Shown: positions 20,681 to 33,401, counted from the first letter of the stretch. The stretch is 64,000 bases of DNA from Dendrobium chrysotoxum (GCA_019925795.1 CM034305.1:67010573-67074572); one strand, 5' to 3'. Translations and numbers: made by a program. The notes: generated by a model not told the origin, from the letters alone.

Positions 20681-21722
20681 GCTCCAATCAGTCATTTCAA
20701 TGAATGAACCAAGTCAATTAAAGCACAAGGACTTGCATTTTTTTTACTACTGTTTCAATTAAAGCACAAGGACTTGTATTTTTTTTTACTACTGTTTGCA
20801 CTTGTGCTTATCATTTATAATAAAAAAATGATCAAATTGAACTAAATGTGCCAATTAATCAATCCCTTCAAAGACTTTGAAAATTTTAAATTTAATTTCC
20901 TCTCATATTAGGTGATGGCATTTATTGTCTTTCATAGACTTATTAAATACAACAATAGAAAATAAGAATTTTTTATTTGAGAATTGCACATTTGTTTGTT
21001 CATAGATAAAAAAATAGGTTAGAAAGTAATATTTTTTATTTTATTAGTTCTATGTGTGTAAATAAAATCATATCATATAAAAATATATACATATATAAGG
21101 GGGTTTATAGAGTTTATAGTCAACATTGATTGCTAACTAAGCTCCATTAAATGATTAATATATTCAAGCTATCAAATGATTAGATTTAGAGAGTTAATCT
21201 AATTTAAAATTAATTTGAATTCATTATTAAATAATGAATATAATAATTTCTATCATTTTTAAAATATTTATTTAAGAGGTTTATGAAATTTAAAACTTAG
21301 GGATCTATATCCTAATTATAATTAATCATAATTAGACACTAATCTCATGATAATGATGCACCAAAACAAATCAAATGATGAAACAAATAAGTCAAAAAAA
21401 TAATTAGTTAGATTTAATACAGAGGAAGAAATTTTTACATTTTTTGTGACTTCAATATTGACTTTTTCAGTTTTTTTTGGACTAAATCAAGGATTTGATA
21501 TCATTGACTTTTTTTATGTATTATAATTATAATAATAAGAGGGATGGGTTTTAGACTTACAAGGATGCTATAATGTCAAGACTGGAGGGAAATAAAAAAT
21601 GAATGTGGAAATTTTATTTTAAAAATGTCTCCATGAGTTTGCTGTGAGGTCTCTGTTCAAATTTGGTAGAGTTTAATTGATTTTGGCTGTGAATCAAGTT
21701 TGGGATAACGATATTTGATTTA

Positions 21723-21851
21723 GGTTTCGTTTGGGACAGCTTTTTTACTACTTTTAAAGTAGTTTTTTAGTACAAAAATCTTTTAAATTAGAAATTTTTA
21801 TACTAAAAAGCTGCTTTAGAAAGTAGTAAGAAAAATGTTCTAAATGAAGCC
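21723..21851. mobile_element. Tourist-like MITE, 129 bp
   Basis: Begins GGTTTCGTTTGGGACAGC and ends CTAAATGAAGCC, forming a nearly full-length hairpin, flanked by a TTA on both sides (21720-21722 and 21852-21854). Three-base TTA/TAA duplications and GG-C-TTTG-TTTGG ends are known for PIF/Harbinger-derived Tourist elements. Confidence 0.8.
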
Positions 21852-21899
21852 TTAGATGTGATAACAATATTTTTGGTCAAATGCATGTATGACAATATT

Positions 21900-22630
21900 T
21901 TACTTTCTTTCAATAGTTTCAATGAGCATTTTGACGAGAGGAATTCAATGAGCCTTAAGAATACTCAATTTTTTAAGTCATTACGGTACTTAAATGTTGA
22001 AAAAATTATTTAAAATCAAGAGAATTAATACAAGTCATCCAAAAGCTATAAATAAACCCATTCTCCATATGAAAGGGGTTTGGACCTTGATTTGAGAGAG
22101 CTTGGAGATCTGAAAAACTCTAAAACTCCATCAGACTTTTTGATGCTAATGATCGCCTCAACAATCGTTGTCGCCCAAGTGCAGTCACTCGTCCACCATC
22201 ACTCGACTGTGATTATCAGACCACTGTCTCCTAAACTCCTCTTGTCTATCACTTGAATCCTGTCATCCAACCAATGTCACTTGAATATAATTTTTAGACT
22301 ACTATTGCCCAACTATAACCTTTCAACCACCATTACTTGACTACAATATTTTGATCACCATCGCTCCACTATTATTTTTTAACCACCTTCGACCGAATGC
22401 GATTTCTCGATCATCATCTTACTATAGTCTCCTAATTATCATTACTCGACTATAATCTCTTAACCTCTATTGTCAGATTACAATCTACTGATCAACATTA
22501 CCTGCCATCGTAAATATCGTTGGCGTACGCCATCGCCAAAAGGGCAGATGCACACTATGAACATCAACTCCAACTTATGACATCAAATTAAGATTTATAC
22601 TGAGACTTTTTGATCTCTGGTCTACTCTAC
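21900..22630 (+). repeat. Tat-like LTR fragment
   Basis: Similar in layout and wording to 59740-60600: ACTTAAATGTTGAA, a CTATAAATA TATA box (22048), AGAGAGCTTGGAGAT, a run of CACC/TCGAC triplets, CTTATGACATCAAATT and a final TCTCTGG that resembles a primer-site start. The left edge is approximate. Confidence 0.5.
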
Positions 22631-22885
22631 TCAAAAATCAAAATGTATCATTTATAACTTATAATATAAATTAGCGGAATTATCTTAATTGAGTTATATA
22701 TATATATATATTTGAATAGATTTGAAATAAATAATGTAATATAAAAATAAAAATAAAAATATGTGTGAGAAAGAGAGAGGAAGAAGAAGGAGACTGGATG
22801 ACACAAAATCCATTGAACGCTTCTCCGGTCAGCGCACCGCGTACAAATTCCTCCTATCTTCTTCCATTCAACGTTCAAATCTCTG

Positions 22886-22911
22886 CCTCTCTCTCTCTCT
22901 CTCTCTCTCTC
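22886..22911. repeat. (CT)n microsatellite in LCB2 promoter or leader
   Basis: Thirteen CT units about 150 bases before the LCB2 start codon; pyrimidine-rich tracts are frequent in plant 5' leaders. Confidence 0.85.
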
Positions 22912-23059
22912 AGATAAAGAAATCAATTCTACCCTATTAAATGCCACAACCTCTTTCCTTCCTCGCAGTTCCCTCTCTTCTCTGCCCACCTTATCCTCGC
23001 TTGCTCTTCTCTCTGTAGGAAAGACTGTGAAGCTTCGGATCCGGTCATCGGCGTAGAGG

Positions 23060-26000
23060 ATGGTGAGATTACCATACCTGACGGCCCTAACAACCCTTTT
23101 CAGCTATGGCCTCCTCTTTGCCTTCGGCCAGATGAGGGATTTCTTCCGGAAGATTCTCGATTTGCGGAAATCCAAGAATCTTCAGGTACTTTTGTCCTCC
23201 TTTTCTGGGATTCTGGGTCCCTTGCTTTTTCTTTCAATCTTCTCGATTTTCAGCTTCTGAGATCGGCTACGTTGTTTCTGGATCAGGGTTATGCTCCGAT
23301 CTGCTTGGGGCTTGAGGATTTCTACACTCGGCGTCTCTATCTCCGTATTCAGGTTCCTTTTTTTCCTTAAATTTTTATAATTATTAGGTTTTTTGTTGTT
23401 CTGTTCGTTATAACTTTTGAGGGTTTGCTTTTTTACATTGTTTGATGTCAATATGTTTTGCGGATGGATGAGAGGAACACCTAACTGTGCTTTTTTATGA
23501 TGCGATACCCTTTGATTTTTTCCTTAATGTCCTTTTCTTAATGATTTGAGTAGAAAAGATTGTTGAATTTTTAGATTTGAGAATAGAAAATAGCTATTTT
23601 TGTATTTTCTATTCCTTGATTCCCATATCTTCATGCCTTCATCTTTTTTGGTAAGTAAGAGGAAAGAAGTTTTGGGGCTGTTTGTGTACAAGTAGGATTT
23701 AAGTCATGTAGGATTTAATAATCATTGAAATCTTGACTTAGTAAATCTTAGAGCCTTTAAATCCTGAAAATATTCTATCATGATAGATGTGAAATTTTGT
23801 TAAACCCTAGTAAACAATTTGATAGATATTTTTTTAGATTTAAGATTTAAATGACAAGAAAAAGAGGCGTATTGAGGAGAAGTGATATAAATCTCTTAAA
23901 TCTTGCTTTCCTTGGAATTTACTAAATTCAGAATTTAGCCTAAAATGAGGGAAATATAATTTAAGAAGACTGTAAGATTTATGTGGCTCAATAAAGGCCA
24001 AAATTTTAAAAGGACCAGATTACTAATTAAAATTAGGCATAGGAGCTGCATCAGAGCTTATTTCGAAAAGGAGCAGAACTAGAATTCAAATTTACAATTT
24101 TAAGAAACCGTAAAATGAATTAACGGTTTATTGAAACAGTGAAAATATTTTATGGTCGTTTTTCGGTTTCTAAGAAAATGTTTTCACGGTTTCGTAGAAA
24201 TTAGAAAAATATTTTAGGGAAAAAATAACTTTGGTTTGGACCATAATATTCTTATCCAAATTTCTTTTCCTTTAGACATTAAATGGTTCCACCAACAATT
24301 GCTCACACCTGGTGCCATCTTCAGTCTTGTCCACAGAGCTCAAATATTTTTTTATGCTGTTTATCTTGATTTGATTTTATATGAAATTTTTTAATATTTG
24401 TACACTATGCTCATCAAATTATTTGTTGTCTACATGAAATATCTGCATTTAAGATAATAGCCTAACATGCAATTTTTTTTCATTTAGGAGCATATTTAAG
24501 CATAATTATTAAAGTAAATAAACTTTAAAATGTTTTCACGGTTTCAATAAACCCTTTATTCATTTTACAGTTTCTTAAAACCGGGAATTCGAATTTCGGT
24601 TCAGCTCCTTTTCAAAATAAGCTCTGACTCAGCTCCTGTGCCTAATTTTAATTAGTAACCTACTCCGTTTAAAAATTTGGCCCTCAATAAATTGTTTGGC
24701 AAGGTTTACCTTAATTGGCTTAATCTTGCAATTAAAACATTCCCTTAAAGCTTGTGGGGAGATTAACTTTGAAGTACTCAATAACCATGGAACATTTGAA
24801 CTATGTTGGCCAGTAAGAATAATTTGGTGACCAATGTATATTAGGTATTTAAAATTGTTTCTTGCTTTGTTCAATTTTTATGATTGACATGAACTTGTTC
24901 TATGATTGGCAGGACTGCTTTAATCGACCAATTGCAAGTGCACCCGATGCTTGGATTGATGTGGTTGAACGTTACTCAAAGGACAGTAACAAGACACTTC
25001 AGTGAGTCTTGACTATTTGTTTTCCTCTAGGATTTATTATACTTCTCATTACATATGATAAAACCATAAGTTAAAGATGTCTTGCAAATGTTATGTAATG
25101 ACCAATATTAGCCTCATTCCCACCATGCATAAGCATTCTATCAATACAATTTTTTTTTGCCAAAATGCTATATATTTTTCTCGGGATTTTTGCTGATTAT
25201 TGTGCTTATTCTATTTTCTTAAATGCAGCCGAACCTCAAAAACCAATAAATGCCTGAACCTTGGATCATATAATTACCTTGGCTTTGCAGCAGCAGATGA
25301 GTATTGCACACCCCGTGTTATCGAGTCTCTGAAGCAATACTCACCGAGCACCTGCAGTGCTCGTGTTGATGGAGGTATAAAGGTGTTCTACCTCTTTTTT
25401 TAGTAAATGAGAATATGTGATCCTTAGGGTTTAACTTAGTCCAATTTTCTTGCTTAGGTACGACTAAATTGCATGCTGAGCTAGAAGAAGTAGTCGCAAG
25501 ATTTGTTGGAAAGCCAGCTGCTATTCTCTTTGGAATGGGATATGCAACGAATTCTGCTATTATCCCTGCTCTAATTGGGAAGGTAAGCACCATCGCCTTT
25601 AAGTACTTACTCTAATTAGAAGATATGTGTTCAGCTGAATACAAGTAGTTATATGAGAGCTCTACTGACAAAATTGAGCATTTATATAGGGTGGCTTGAT
25701 AATCAGTGATTCATTGAACCATAACTCTATTGTTAATGGTGCTAGAGGCTCTGGTGCAACAGTACGGGTTTTCCAACACAATAGTAAGTTTTATGGTCAT
25801 TATACTGACTGTTTGGTCTTTTACGCACATTATATGAACATGAGTTGAAGAAACTCTTTCTTATTTTACTTGCAGGTGCAGCGCACTTGGAAGAGGTGCT
25901 CAGGGAACAAATTGCTGAAGGGCAGCCTCGAACACACAGACCCTGGAAAAAGATAATTGTCATTGTTGAAGGAATCTATAGCATGGAAGGGGAACTCTGC

Positions 26001-28161
26001 AAACTCCCTGAGATAATAGCTGTCTGCAAGAAATACAAGGTTAGAATGGAAAGCCATGAGCTCATCATCCCTTCGATGCTTGTCTCATGTTTCTGCATTT
26101 ATCATTTCAGCATCATTTTCAGACATGAGGCATACAATTAAACTATTAAGTTGTATAGCTTAATTTTTGTTCAAGGAAGAAATTATTTACATTAACTAAG
26201 TCACAAATCAACATTTTATTTTGTTGTAAATTTTGGTTGTCCTAGTTCACCCCCCCCCCCCCCCCCTTCATTATAAAGGGAGGGGTGCCCTCGTTAGGTG
26301 ATACACCTGAGACATTAGTTTGTGAATTCCTCAAAAATCTCATCATTATGGTGAAATCTGCAACGGCTACGACAAGTCATAGCTATCAAACAATTGTGTG
26401 AATTTGTATATATATCTTTTGTTTTGTGCGTTTATCTTGTTTCCATTTTATTCGTTCTCATTGATTTGAATTAGGACTTGCTTAATTTCCAACATAACTT
26501 TGCATTCTGAAATAGTTTCTAATCAAAAGCTTCAAGTTACTATCATATTCTTAATCGTTAATAGAGTCAATATAATTATGGAAACTCATAATGACCATGT
26601 TTTTCTTAGGCATACACGTACTTGGATGAGGCCCACAGCATTGGTGCAATTGGGAAATCTGGCAGAGGTGTTTGTGAGCTTCTTGGAGTCGACACAGCTG
26701 ATATGGATATCATGATGGGAACTTTCACAAAGTCATTTGGATCTTGTGGTGGCTATATTGCAGCATCAAAGGTATAACTATTTCTCTAAGATATAATTTC
26801 TTTAAGCACTACATGTTGCAGAATGTTGTCTGAACGTCTTTTGTCTGGCAGGAAATTATCCAACATCTAAAGAACACTTGCCCAGCCCATTTCTATGCAA
26901 CATCAATGTCTCCACCTGCAGCACAGCAAGTTATATCTGCTATTAAAGTGGTTCTTGGAGAAGATGGTTCTAATAGAGGTAATTCAAAGAACCCTTTAAA
27001 TGCATTTGCTTTATTTTGTTAGCTTTGAACTATCTTATGTGTGAGCTGAATGGCTATTATAGGGGCTCAGAAACTTGCACAAATTCGCGACAATAGCAAT
27101 TTCTTCAGGTCAGAGCTTCACAAGATGGGTTTTGAAGTTCTTGGGGATAATGATTCACCAGTTATGCCCATAATGCTTTATAATCCGGCGAAGATCCCAG
27201 CATTCTCCAGGGAGTGTCTTAGGCGCCATGTAAGTATGATGATTGATGATATTTCATGCTGCTTAGTGCTCTTTTTATTATTTCATTTTCTCAGTCATAC
27301 TATTTTGTTTTACTTTTTATCTTTGACCTCATAAGAGTTTCACAACGGTTCTTCTTTGGAAAGCTTAAAATTTCATGGTGAACCATTAAAAGTTGAAATG
27401 CTAATATAAAACCAATTTGCTTAGCCTTTTCATGATTTTTTTTTTCTTTTGTGAACCAGTAAATTTTATCACTATATGAATTCGTTTATTTGCATTTATT
27501 ATTTATTTAATTTATGCAAATTATTAGTTTGATTCTTGTTTGTGTTCTATATTTTTAATAATAGATGTGCCTTATATTTGTTTTGTACTGAGTTCAATGT
27601 CCCCATACTTGCTTTAATGCATCATATGTGGTTGTTTTCACCAGTTAAAAAAATTCCCTAATACCTTGTAGAACCAGAACTATTTTAACCTATAAAATAT
27701 ATTGTCTACATCAACTTGTTTTGATATAACCTTAAAAATTGGAAAAGAATGCAGAAAGTTGAAAAAGGAATTAATCTCCTTAGTGGGTTAGTGCGTACGA
27801 ACTTGTATATGTATTGTTTAAACTATTGGAGTTGATGCTAAATTCAAAATTTCATGAACATAACAGCTTGCTGTTGTCACTGTGGCATTCCCTGCTACTC
27901 CACTTCTTCTAGCAAGAGCCCGTATTTGCATATCTGCTTCACATACTAGAGAAGACATGATAAAAGCATTGGAGGTAAGCTCTTCTCCTTCATATATTTC
28001 TACATTTTATTTACATAAGCCATTTTATACTAAGCCAATTTACATCATTCATATATATATCTCAGGTCATTAGTAAAGTAGGTGATCTTGTGGGAATCAA
28101 GTACTTCCCAGTAGAACCTCAGAAGCACCTTACTGACAAGATTCAGAAGAAACTGGAGTGA
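23060..28161 (+). CDS. LCB2: Serine palmitoyltransferase subunit LCB2
   Basis: Exons: 23060-23185, 23287-23352, 24913-25001, 25229-25374, 25458-25582, 25690-25783, 25876-26039, 26610-26771, 26852-26978, 27063-27229, 27867-27974, 28066-28161. All introns are GT-AG and the joined frame is open for 489 codons, the usual plant LCB2 length. With LCB1 it condenses serine with palmitoyl-CoA to 3-ketodihydrosphingosine at the ER, the first step of sphingolipid synthesis. A membrane segment lies near residues 6-23 (LTALTTLFSYGLLFAFGQ). Pyridoxal-phosphate enzyme motifs are LNLGSYNYLGFA, DEAHSIG (276-282) and GTFTKSFGSCGGY with the cofactor Lys at 311. Intron 2 is long (1560 bases) because of a MULE-type insertion. 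Intron 7 has a 17-base C run. No defect is visible, so it is probably active. Confidence 0.96.
23996..24682. mobile_element. MULE-type foldback MITE in LCB2 intron 2, 687 bp
   Basis: It begins GGCCAAAATTTTAAAAGGA and ends as the inverted copy TTTAAAAATTTGGCC, flanked on both sides by an exact 9-base duplication CTCAATAAA (23987-23995 and 24683-24691). Terminal inverted repeats extend about 150 bases on each side (for example AATTAAAATTAGGCATAGGAG pairs with the right arm). Nine-base duplications mark Mutator-like transposition. There is no coding capacity. Confidence 0.9.
26250..26266. repeat. 17-base C run in LCB2 intron 7
   Basis: Homopolymer between TTCA and TTCATT; a length polymorphism or assembly error spot, away from the splice sites. 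Confidence 0.8.
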
Positions 28162-28530
28162 AGAACTTTATTGAAACTGATCCTAGGCATGAATGGCAAA
28201 TGGAATATTGGAAACTTTACGTTTAATTAGTTTATAGCTGGAAGCACTATTTTGTTCTTTATTTGTGTCAACTTATAATCTATATACTACTCAGGATTTT
28301 CTTCATTGTACAGTTCTTAGTAAAGATCTGCTGTAATAAGCCTGCACTTGGTTTCCTGTGTTCAGCTTCTTTGCCTCTTCATGGTTAAAGACTTATTTTG
28401 AAAAATAGTGGAAGTCAAGGTTTTTTTTTCTTATTATGTGTTCTCAGGCTCAATAGAATCACTTTCTATATGTCAGCCAAAGTCATTTCATACATATATA
28501 TTAATAAATAAGTTGCTTCTCTATATTCTA

Positions 28531-28587
<57 letters not shown>

Positions 28588-29294
28588 ATGGACATACTAT
28601 ATACCCTTTTATATAAAATATATAAATATAAATAATTTTTTATTAAAAATTATGAAATATTTTAACCAAATATCATATATTTCTCATACAAAAGAAAAAT
28701 AAACATTAAAAATTTTAACTAAATTTCAAATTTTAATCAAGAGCATTAATTGCTAATAAAACACCAACATTAACATTCATTAATCATTAAATATATAAAT
28801 GGCAATCTATTAAAAAAAGAGTGACAATGCTCTCTTCAAATAACCACACAAGATATGAGTATATTTACAATGTATTTCCCACTACCCAATGGCACCATTT
28901 CACCATTATCAAGAAAAGAAATTTCAAAGCTAACTCAACAAGATTGGAAAAATAATTTCAAACATTTGTTTCTCACAATTGATATATCCATATTTTTATA
29001 TTAAACGGCACAATTTGAAGATTCACTTAGCCAAATATGCCTATAATTCCTAAGAAAAAAATGCATCTAATAATTCACTCTATCGATGACTAATAATAAT
29101 ATAAAATTAATTAAAGTCTAATGGTTACCTTGCATTAAGTGTGTGAGAAGCAAGGAAGAAAAGGGTTATTTTTGTTCCATTTTTGCATAAGAAAGCCATA
29201 CACTACTTTATAAAAATTGCACTTCTAATTATCCATATTTCCTTCATGTAGATGTACTATCCCTTCTTCTCTTCAATCATAAAATCCCACATGT
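28162..29294. other. LCB2 3' flank; (TA)n microsatellite, no other gene seen
   Basis: The first ~200 bases are probably LCB2 3' UTR. A (TA)n run of about 22 units lies at 28537-28583. The rest is AT-rich without recognisable content. Confidence 0.6.
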
Positions 29295-30805
29295 TGGTGC
29301 AGGACTGAATGATCAAGTCCCGCAAAGAGAGATTTTTTGCTAGAATTAATTAAAACGTAGCAACATAAACTTTACAAAACAGTAAGAACGATAGGCTATT
29401 TGAATTAGAAACATGTGAAGTTACTTGAACACTTGCATGTAATGGCTTGACATTGCAAAAGATAAGATAATTGAGACATAACTCATGTAAATCGGCACAA
29501 GCACAACATTCAACAAAAGACAATGCAAGTGAGGTCCTTTCTCTCAAATTTAAGTTGAACTAGGAGTGGATAAAATAACAAACTTGCAACGATGTTACCA
29601 AGAAGGAAGGCTAACCAAGTATCTGGCTAAGAGGAGAATAATTAAGGAGAATCGTTTAGATGCTTAGCTCAATAATAACGTAGTTGGGCTTCTTAATGGC
29701 TATCTTCATATACATGCTTCTCTTGCAAAATGCTTTAAGATTTCTATGGGATTTCTCCTTGATGTTGGCAGAATTTAAGTGTGAATGCTCACCGTTTTCT
29801 CCTTTGAGTGTGGCTGATATGGGAGAGGAAAAGTAGTCACTTGGAGAAGAAATGAAGTGGAAGAGGGAAGGGGAAGGGGAAGGGGAAGGGGAAGGGGTCG
29901 CCCAGCTTGGGAAAGGGGAAGGTAGTCAAAGCGACACTAAGTGGAGCTTAGGGAATTGCTTGGGAATTAATGGCAGCATATGGTAAGAGGAGTGGGTAGG
30001 CTAGGGATTAGGGAAAAGCAATTAAGGGAAGTTTGACCAATTAATTACAAGCTTTGAATTGTAATTAATTGCGCATGAGTAAGTGGGAGAATTAATGTTT
30101 TGCTTTGGAAGGGGAGAAGTTGAAACTTAATGAAGGTTGTTTGGGAAGATGGAAAGGTGGTTTGGAAATCTCACAAATTAAATTATGAAAATCCGAATTG
30201 ATTTCCACAATAATTATGCTTGGGAATACTAAGGTTCAAGTGCATTTAATGTTGGAATATTAAGGGTCACAAGAGAAGATATGAAAGGGCATTTGTTGTT
30301 GGTGGTGAGGTAGAATTTTGTGGACTGTAGGGGCTGCCAATGGAGGTGGGAGACGCTCGACTGGTGCAGGAGATGGGGGTTGGGCGTTCGTCTAGATAAA
30401 AACCAAGAGCCCAAAGGCTGTTGGGTGATGCTTTGCCTTTTCCAAGGACTTCTCACGCTCACACTCTCAATTCTCTAAGAGAACAAGATCATACAAAATC
30501 AGAATTTTATATCATCAACATCAAAACATTACATGAGAGGGAGGAGCCATATATATATAGGCCCAAAGAAAGGGAATAACCAAAAGACAACAATGCCCAT
30601 GACACATCACATAGGTAGAGGGCAAAACAGAAAATAAATAAAAGACAACAATACCCCTCAATAACAACCACAACATAAATAACTAAGAGGGGCAAAACAG
30701 GAAACTCTCACAAACAACAAAAACTAGAAATATAACGACTCAATCACGTCCGTAGATCGTCGGCCTCTCCTACGATAGACTCTCCATGATCTGATGTCCT
30801 CATCG
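29295..30805 (-). repeat. Solo LTR, family shared with 34392-36213, 1511 bp
   Basis: Flanked by the exact 5-base duplication CATGT (29290-29294 and 30806-30810). Ends TGGTGCAGGAC and GTCCTCATCG are inverted relatives. Read on the minus strand, an LTR-like order appears: start, GGGCATTGTTGTCTTTT, a CTATATATATATGG TATA region (30550), then a GA-rich stretch. The canonical final CA/starting TG on the minus strand has become CG. No internal region or second LTR lies next to it, so it is a solo LTR left by recombination. No ORF inside looks real. Confidence 0.75.
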
Positions 30806-30810
30806 CATGT

Positions 30811-31640
30811 CATACATAAGACGGAGATAAGATTATTTTATTACCTGCTCTTAACATCTCAATTGTATATAAATATATCATCTCAATACACATACAACTT
30901 CTCACTAATTATCATGACTTGTAATCATTATTTTATAAATTTGAATATCATAAGCACGATGATTATCGATGCAAATTAAGTCTCAACTATAGCATTTTTA
31001 ACTTTACTAGTTCATTGAAAATTGAAAGCTTCATTGAGTGATTATTGATGATGTTTTTTATGATACTTGCATCCACTATATTATTTGTGGTTCAACTATA
31101 TTCTTCATGAGTGATATTATTTCCCTTAAATTCTTTGGAGAACAAATATTCTATAATGCAACATTTAATGTGTAAAAAACACAAACTTTAGAGCATAGGA
31201 GTATGTTGGGTCACAACAAGTGTTTATACAACTTTGCAAGTTGGTGCACAATATAAAATTACTTGAGCTACTTTATCTAAATGAGCCTAAAAAAAAGTAC
31301 CGGGTCCTAATTAGCATTTATGCATCTATGCATGCAAATACATCGTTGGTGATTACTTGAACACCTTTATCCAAACCAATGTATGAGTAAGTTTAGAATA
31401 TGAGGAGATTGGGTCACAATAAGTGTTTATATGACTTTATATGTTAGTGCATTATACAAAATTACTTGAACCACTTTAAAAAATTTCTAAAAAATAATAA
31501 GGTATTAGACTCCAAGTAGTATTATGCATCTTTGCACGCCGATGCAATTTTGATGATTACTTGAACACCTAGATCTAAACCAAGCCACATAATCACTTGT
31601 TTGATATTACAATTAATCATTTGCGACGTAGAATTAATCT
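30811..31640. other. No gene seen; imperfect duplication
   Basis: AT-rich. Sequences around 31200-31380 and 31400-31590 repeat each other loosely (GGGTCACAA-AAGTGTTTATA, TTGCACGC/ATGCATGC, GATTACTTGAACACCT), suggesting an old ~190-base duplication. Confidence 0.5.
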
Positions 31641-32106
31641 TGTTATGATTTGGGTACATTTGTTTGTTCAAGAAAATTCTAATCCAAGTTTTGTTTTTGA
31701 TGATTACAAAAGTTTATTGTTTGTTTTATTCTTCTCCTAATAATTATCTGAGTTTTGTTGTGTGTACTAAAGTATTTTTCAGGAAATTTACACTCTAGAT
31801 TGCTGAAGACTTCAAGTTCAATTGTCCACTGTAAATGAAGTCTGTAAATTTTCTTTTTCTTGAGTCTGAGAGAGTGTTATTTTAAGTTGGATAACTGTGC
31901 ACACACACACACACAATGAGGGAGTAAAAAGTTTAAATTTTCTAAACTGATAGTACAGTACGATTTTATATCGTACGGGACGATATGTAGAATATGCCCT
32001 CCAGAAAGAACCCATATGGCAAGAAATTTGTTCTAAGGCATGTTCGTACAGTGCGAATACTATTCGTACACGAGTTTTTGCTGTACGAACTGCTCAAAAT
32101 TGGGTT

Positions 32107-32348
32107 CGTCCAAGGGTTCGTACGGGACGAACAGTTCGGACGAAGCGCTCTGTTCGATTCGTCCAAGGGTTCGTACGGGACGAACAGTTTGGACGAAGCG
32201 CTCTGTTCGATTCGTCCAGGGGTTCGTACGGGACGAACTGATCAGACGAAGCGCTCTATTCGATTCGTCCAGGGGTTCGTACAGGACGATATGTTCGTAC
32301 GAAGCTCTCTGCTCGAATCGTCTCATTGTTCGTACGGGACGGATTGTT
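32107..32348. repeat. 53-bp tandem repeat with palindromic GTTCGTACGGGACGAAC
   Basis: Four full units plus a partial one, starting CGTCCAAGGGTTCGTACGGG. Each unit holds TTCGTACGGGACGAA, a self-complementary arm pair around CGTACGGGACG, and related half-sites (GACGAAGCGC, TTCGATTCGTC). Single TCGTACAGTACGA-like palindromes flank the array at 31970, 32365, 32385 and 33030. Units 1 and 2 differ by one base; units 3 and 4 are more diverged. Lies upstream of the LTR TATA box, i.e. in U3. Confidence 0.9.
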
Positions 32349-32453
32349 CAATATTTTTGAACTAATCGTACAGTACGATCGTCGATCGTACGGGACGATC
32401 GACACGGACTAAACTTAAAAATTCAGTTTTTAGACGGTTTTTCCAGTCCCAAG

Positions 32454-32460
32454 TATATAA
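32454..32460 (+). promoter_or_regulatory. TATA box of the SIRE-like LTR
   Basis: TATATAA in AAGTATATAAATGACTC, downstream of the 53-bp repeat array and upstream of the 36-bp array, as expected for an LTR promoter. Confidence 0.55.
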
Positions 32461-32692
32461 ATGACTCAAAACTGACTGAAGGAAAGATCCTTCTGCGAAA
32501 ATTCTTTTGGGAAGTGAAATGAGAGTGATAGGGAGAGTGTTTGGGAGTGAGTATTGAGAGATCTTTCAAGAGAGAATTGTGAGGGGATTCACAAGGTTAT
32601 CCAATTGAGAGGATTTCTTTTACTTGTTATTCAAGCATCTTCCTAGTTCCTTGAAGACTTTTGCAAGAGCATTGTTCGAGAGGATTTCGGTT

Positions 32693-32820
32693 CTCTGCCG
32701 CACTTGGAGGGTGAAAAGGACGACGGTTCTCTGCCACACTTGGAGAGTGAAAAGGACGACGGTTCTCTGTCGTACCTGGAGGGTGAAAAGGACGACGGTT
32801 CTCTGCCGCACCGGGGTTGG
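32693..32820. repeat. 36-bp tandem repeat in transcribed part of the LTR
   Basis: Three full units and a partial one, beginning CTCTGCCGCACTTGGAGGGT and including GAAAAGGACGACGGTT. Period 36 keeps all frames open, which is why overlapping ORFs appear on both strands; none is a credible protein. Confidence 0.9.
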
Positions 32821-33401
32821 TGGAAGAGAGTTTGTAAAGGCTTTTTCGCCTTGCTGTGGCGGCAAAAGGAGAGACACTTGAGTTTAGTGCAATACCTAGA
32901 GAAGGAGTCTCTGGGGAGTAGATGTAGGTCGTGTTTGACCGAACCACTATAAATTCTGGTGTTTTCTGTTCACTGTTTATTTTCTTTGTGGTTGAATTTA
33001 TGCATTTAACGAAAGAGCAAAATTATCTCTGTTCGTACAGTACGAAGTTAGATCGTACTGTACGATTAGCTTTGAAATTTTCTAAAATATCAAGAGTAAT
33101 TTTTAAAAGGACCAATTCACCCCTCCTCTTGGTTAGCCTAGGGACGTGAGCAATAGGTCTAACAACCTATTCGCAGTTTCAAATCTTTATACGCTCCATC
33201 ATAATTAAAATTTTTATAAACAAAGTCCATACATTGTAACTCCCAAAAAGTTAATTAGAGGCATTCTTTGTACATGAGGCAAATCATCACAAATAATGGC
33301 AAATCCTTTTTCATCCCAAGTTTTTTGATTGACTCAAAATATCTTTTTGCATTAAATCCTACCTGAGTCAATCAAAATTTCTTTCAACATTGACTCTTAC
33401 T

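Larger units (their letters stand above)
31641..33164 (+). repeat. SIRE-like Ty1/copia LTR (solo or truncated), about 1.5 kb
   Basis: Starts TGTTATGATTTGGG and ends GGTCTAACA (inverted TGTTA/TAACA). Telling words of SIRE-type LTRs are TTTTTGATGATTACAAAAG near the start, GACCGAACCACTATAAA near 32935 and GACCAATTCACCCCTCCTCTTGG near 33110. A TATA box (TATATAA, 32454) precedes the transcribed part. Two tandem arrays lie inside, 32107-32348 and 32693-32820. No primer site or coding region follows, and no exact 5-base duplication is seen, so the edges are approximate. Confidence 0.72.

Noticed and set aside
32107..32348. CRISPR-like array
   Set aside because: Repeat units are contiguous without unique spacers, in a plant LTR.
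31994..32365. Overlapping ORFs on both strands, several rich in Arg/Thr or Ser
   Set aside because: They arise from the 53-bp tandem repeat in the LTR and have no domain.
32620..32952. Repetitive ORFs encoding EGEKDDGSLP-type units
   Set aside because: Produced by the 36-bp repeat, whose period is a multiple of three and keeps all frames open.
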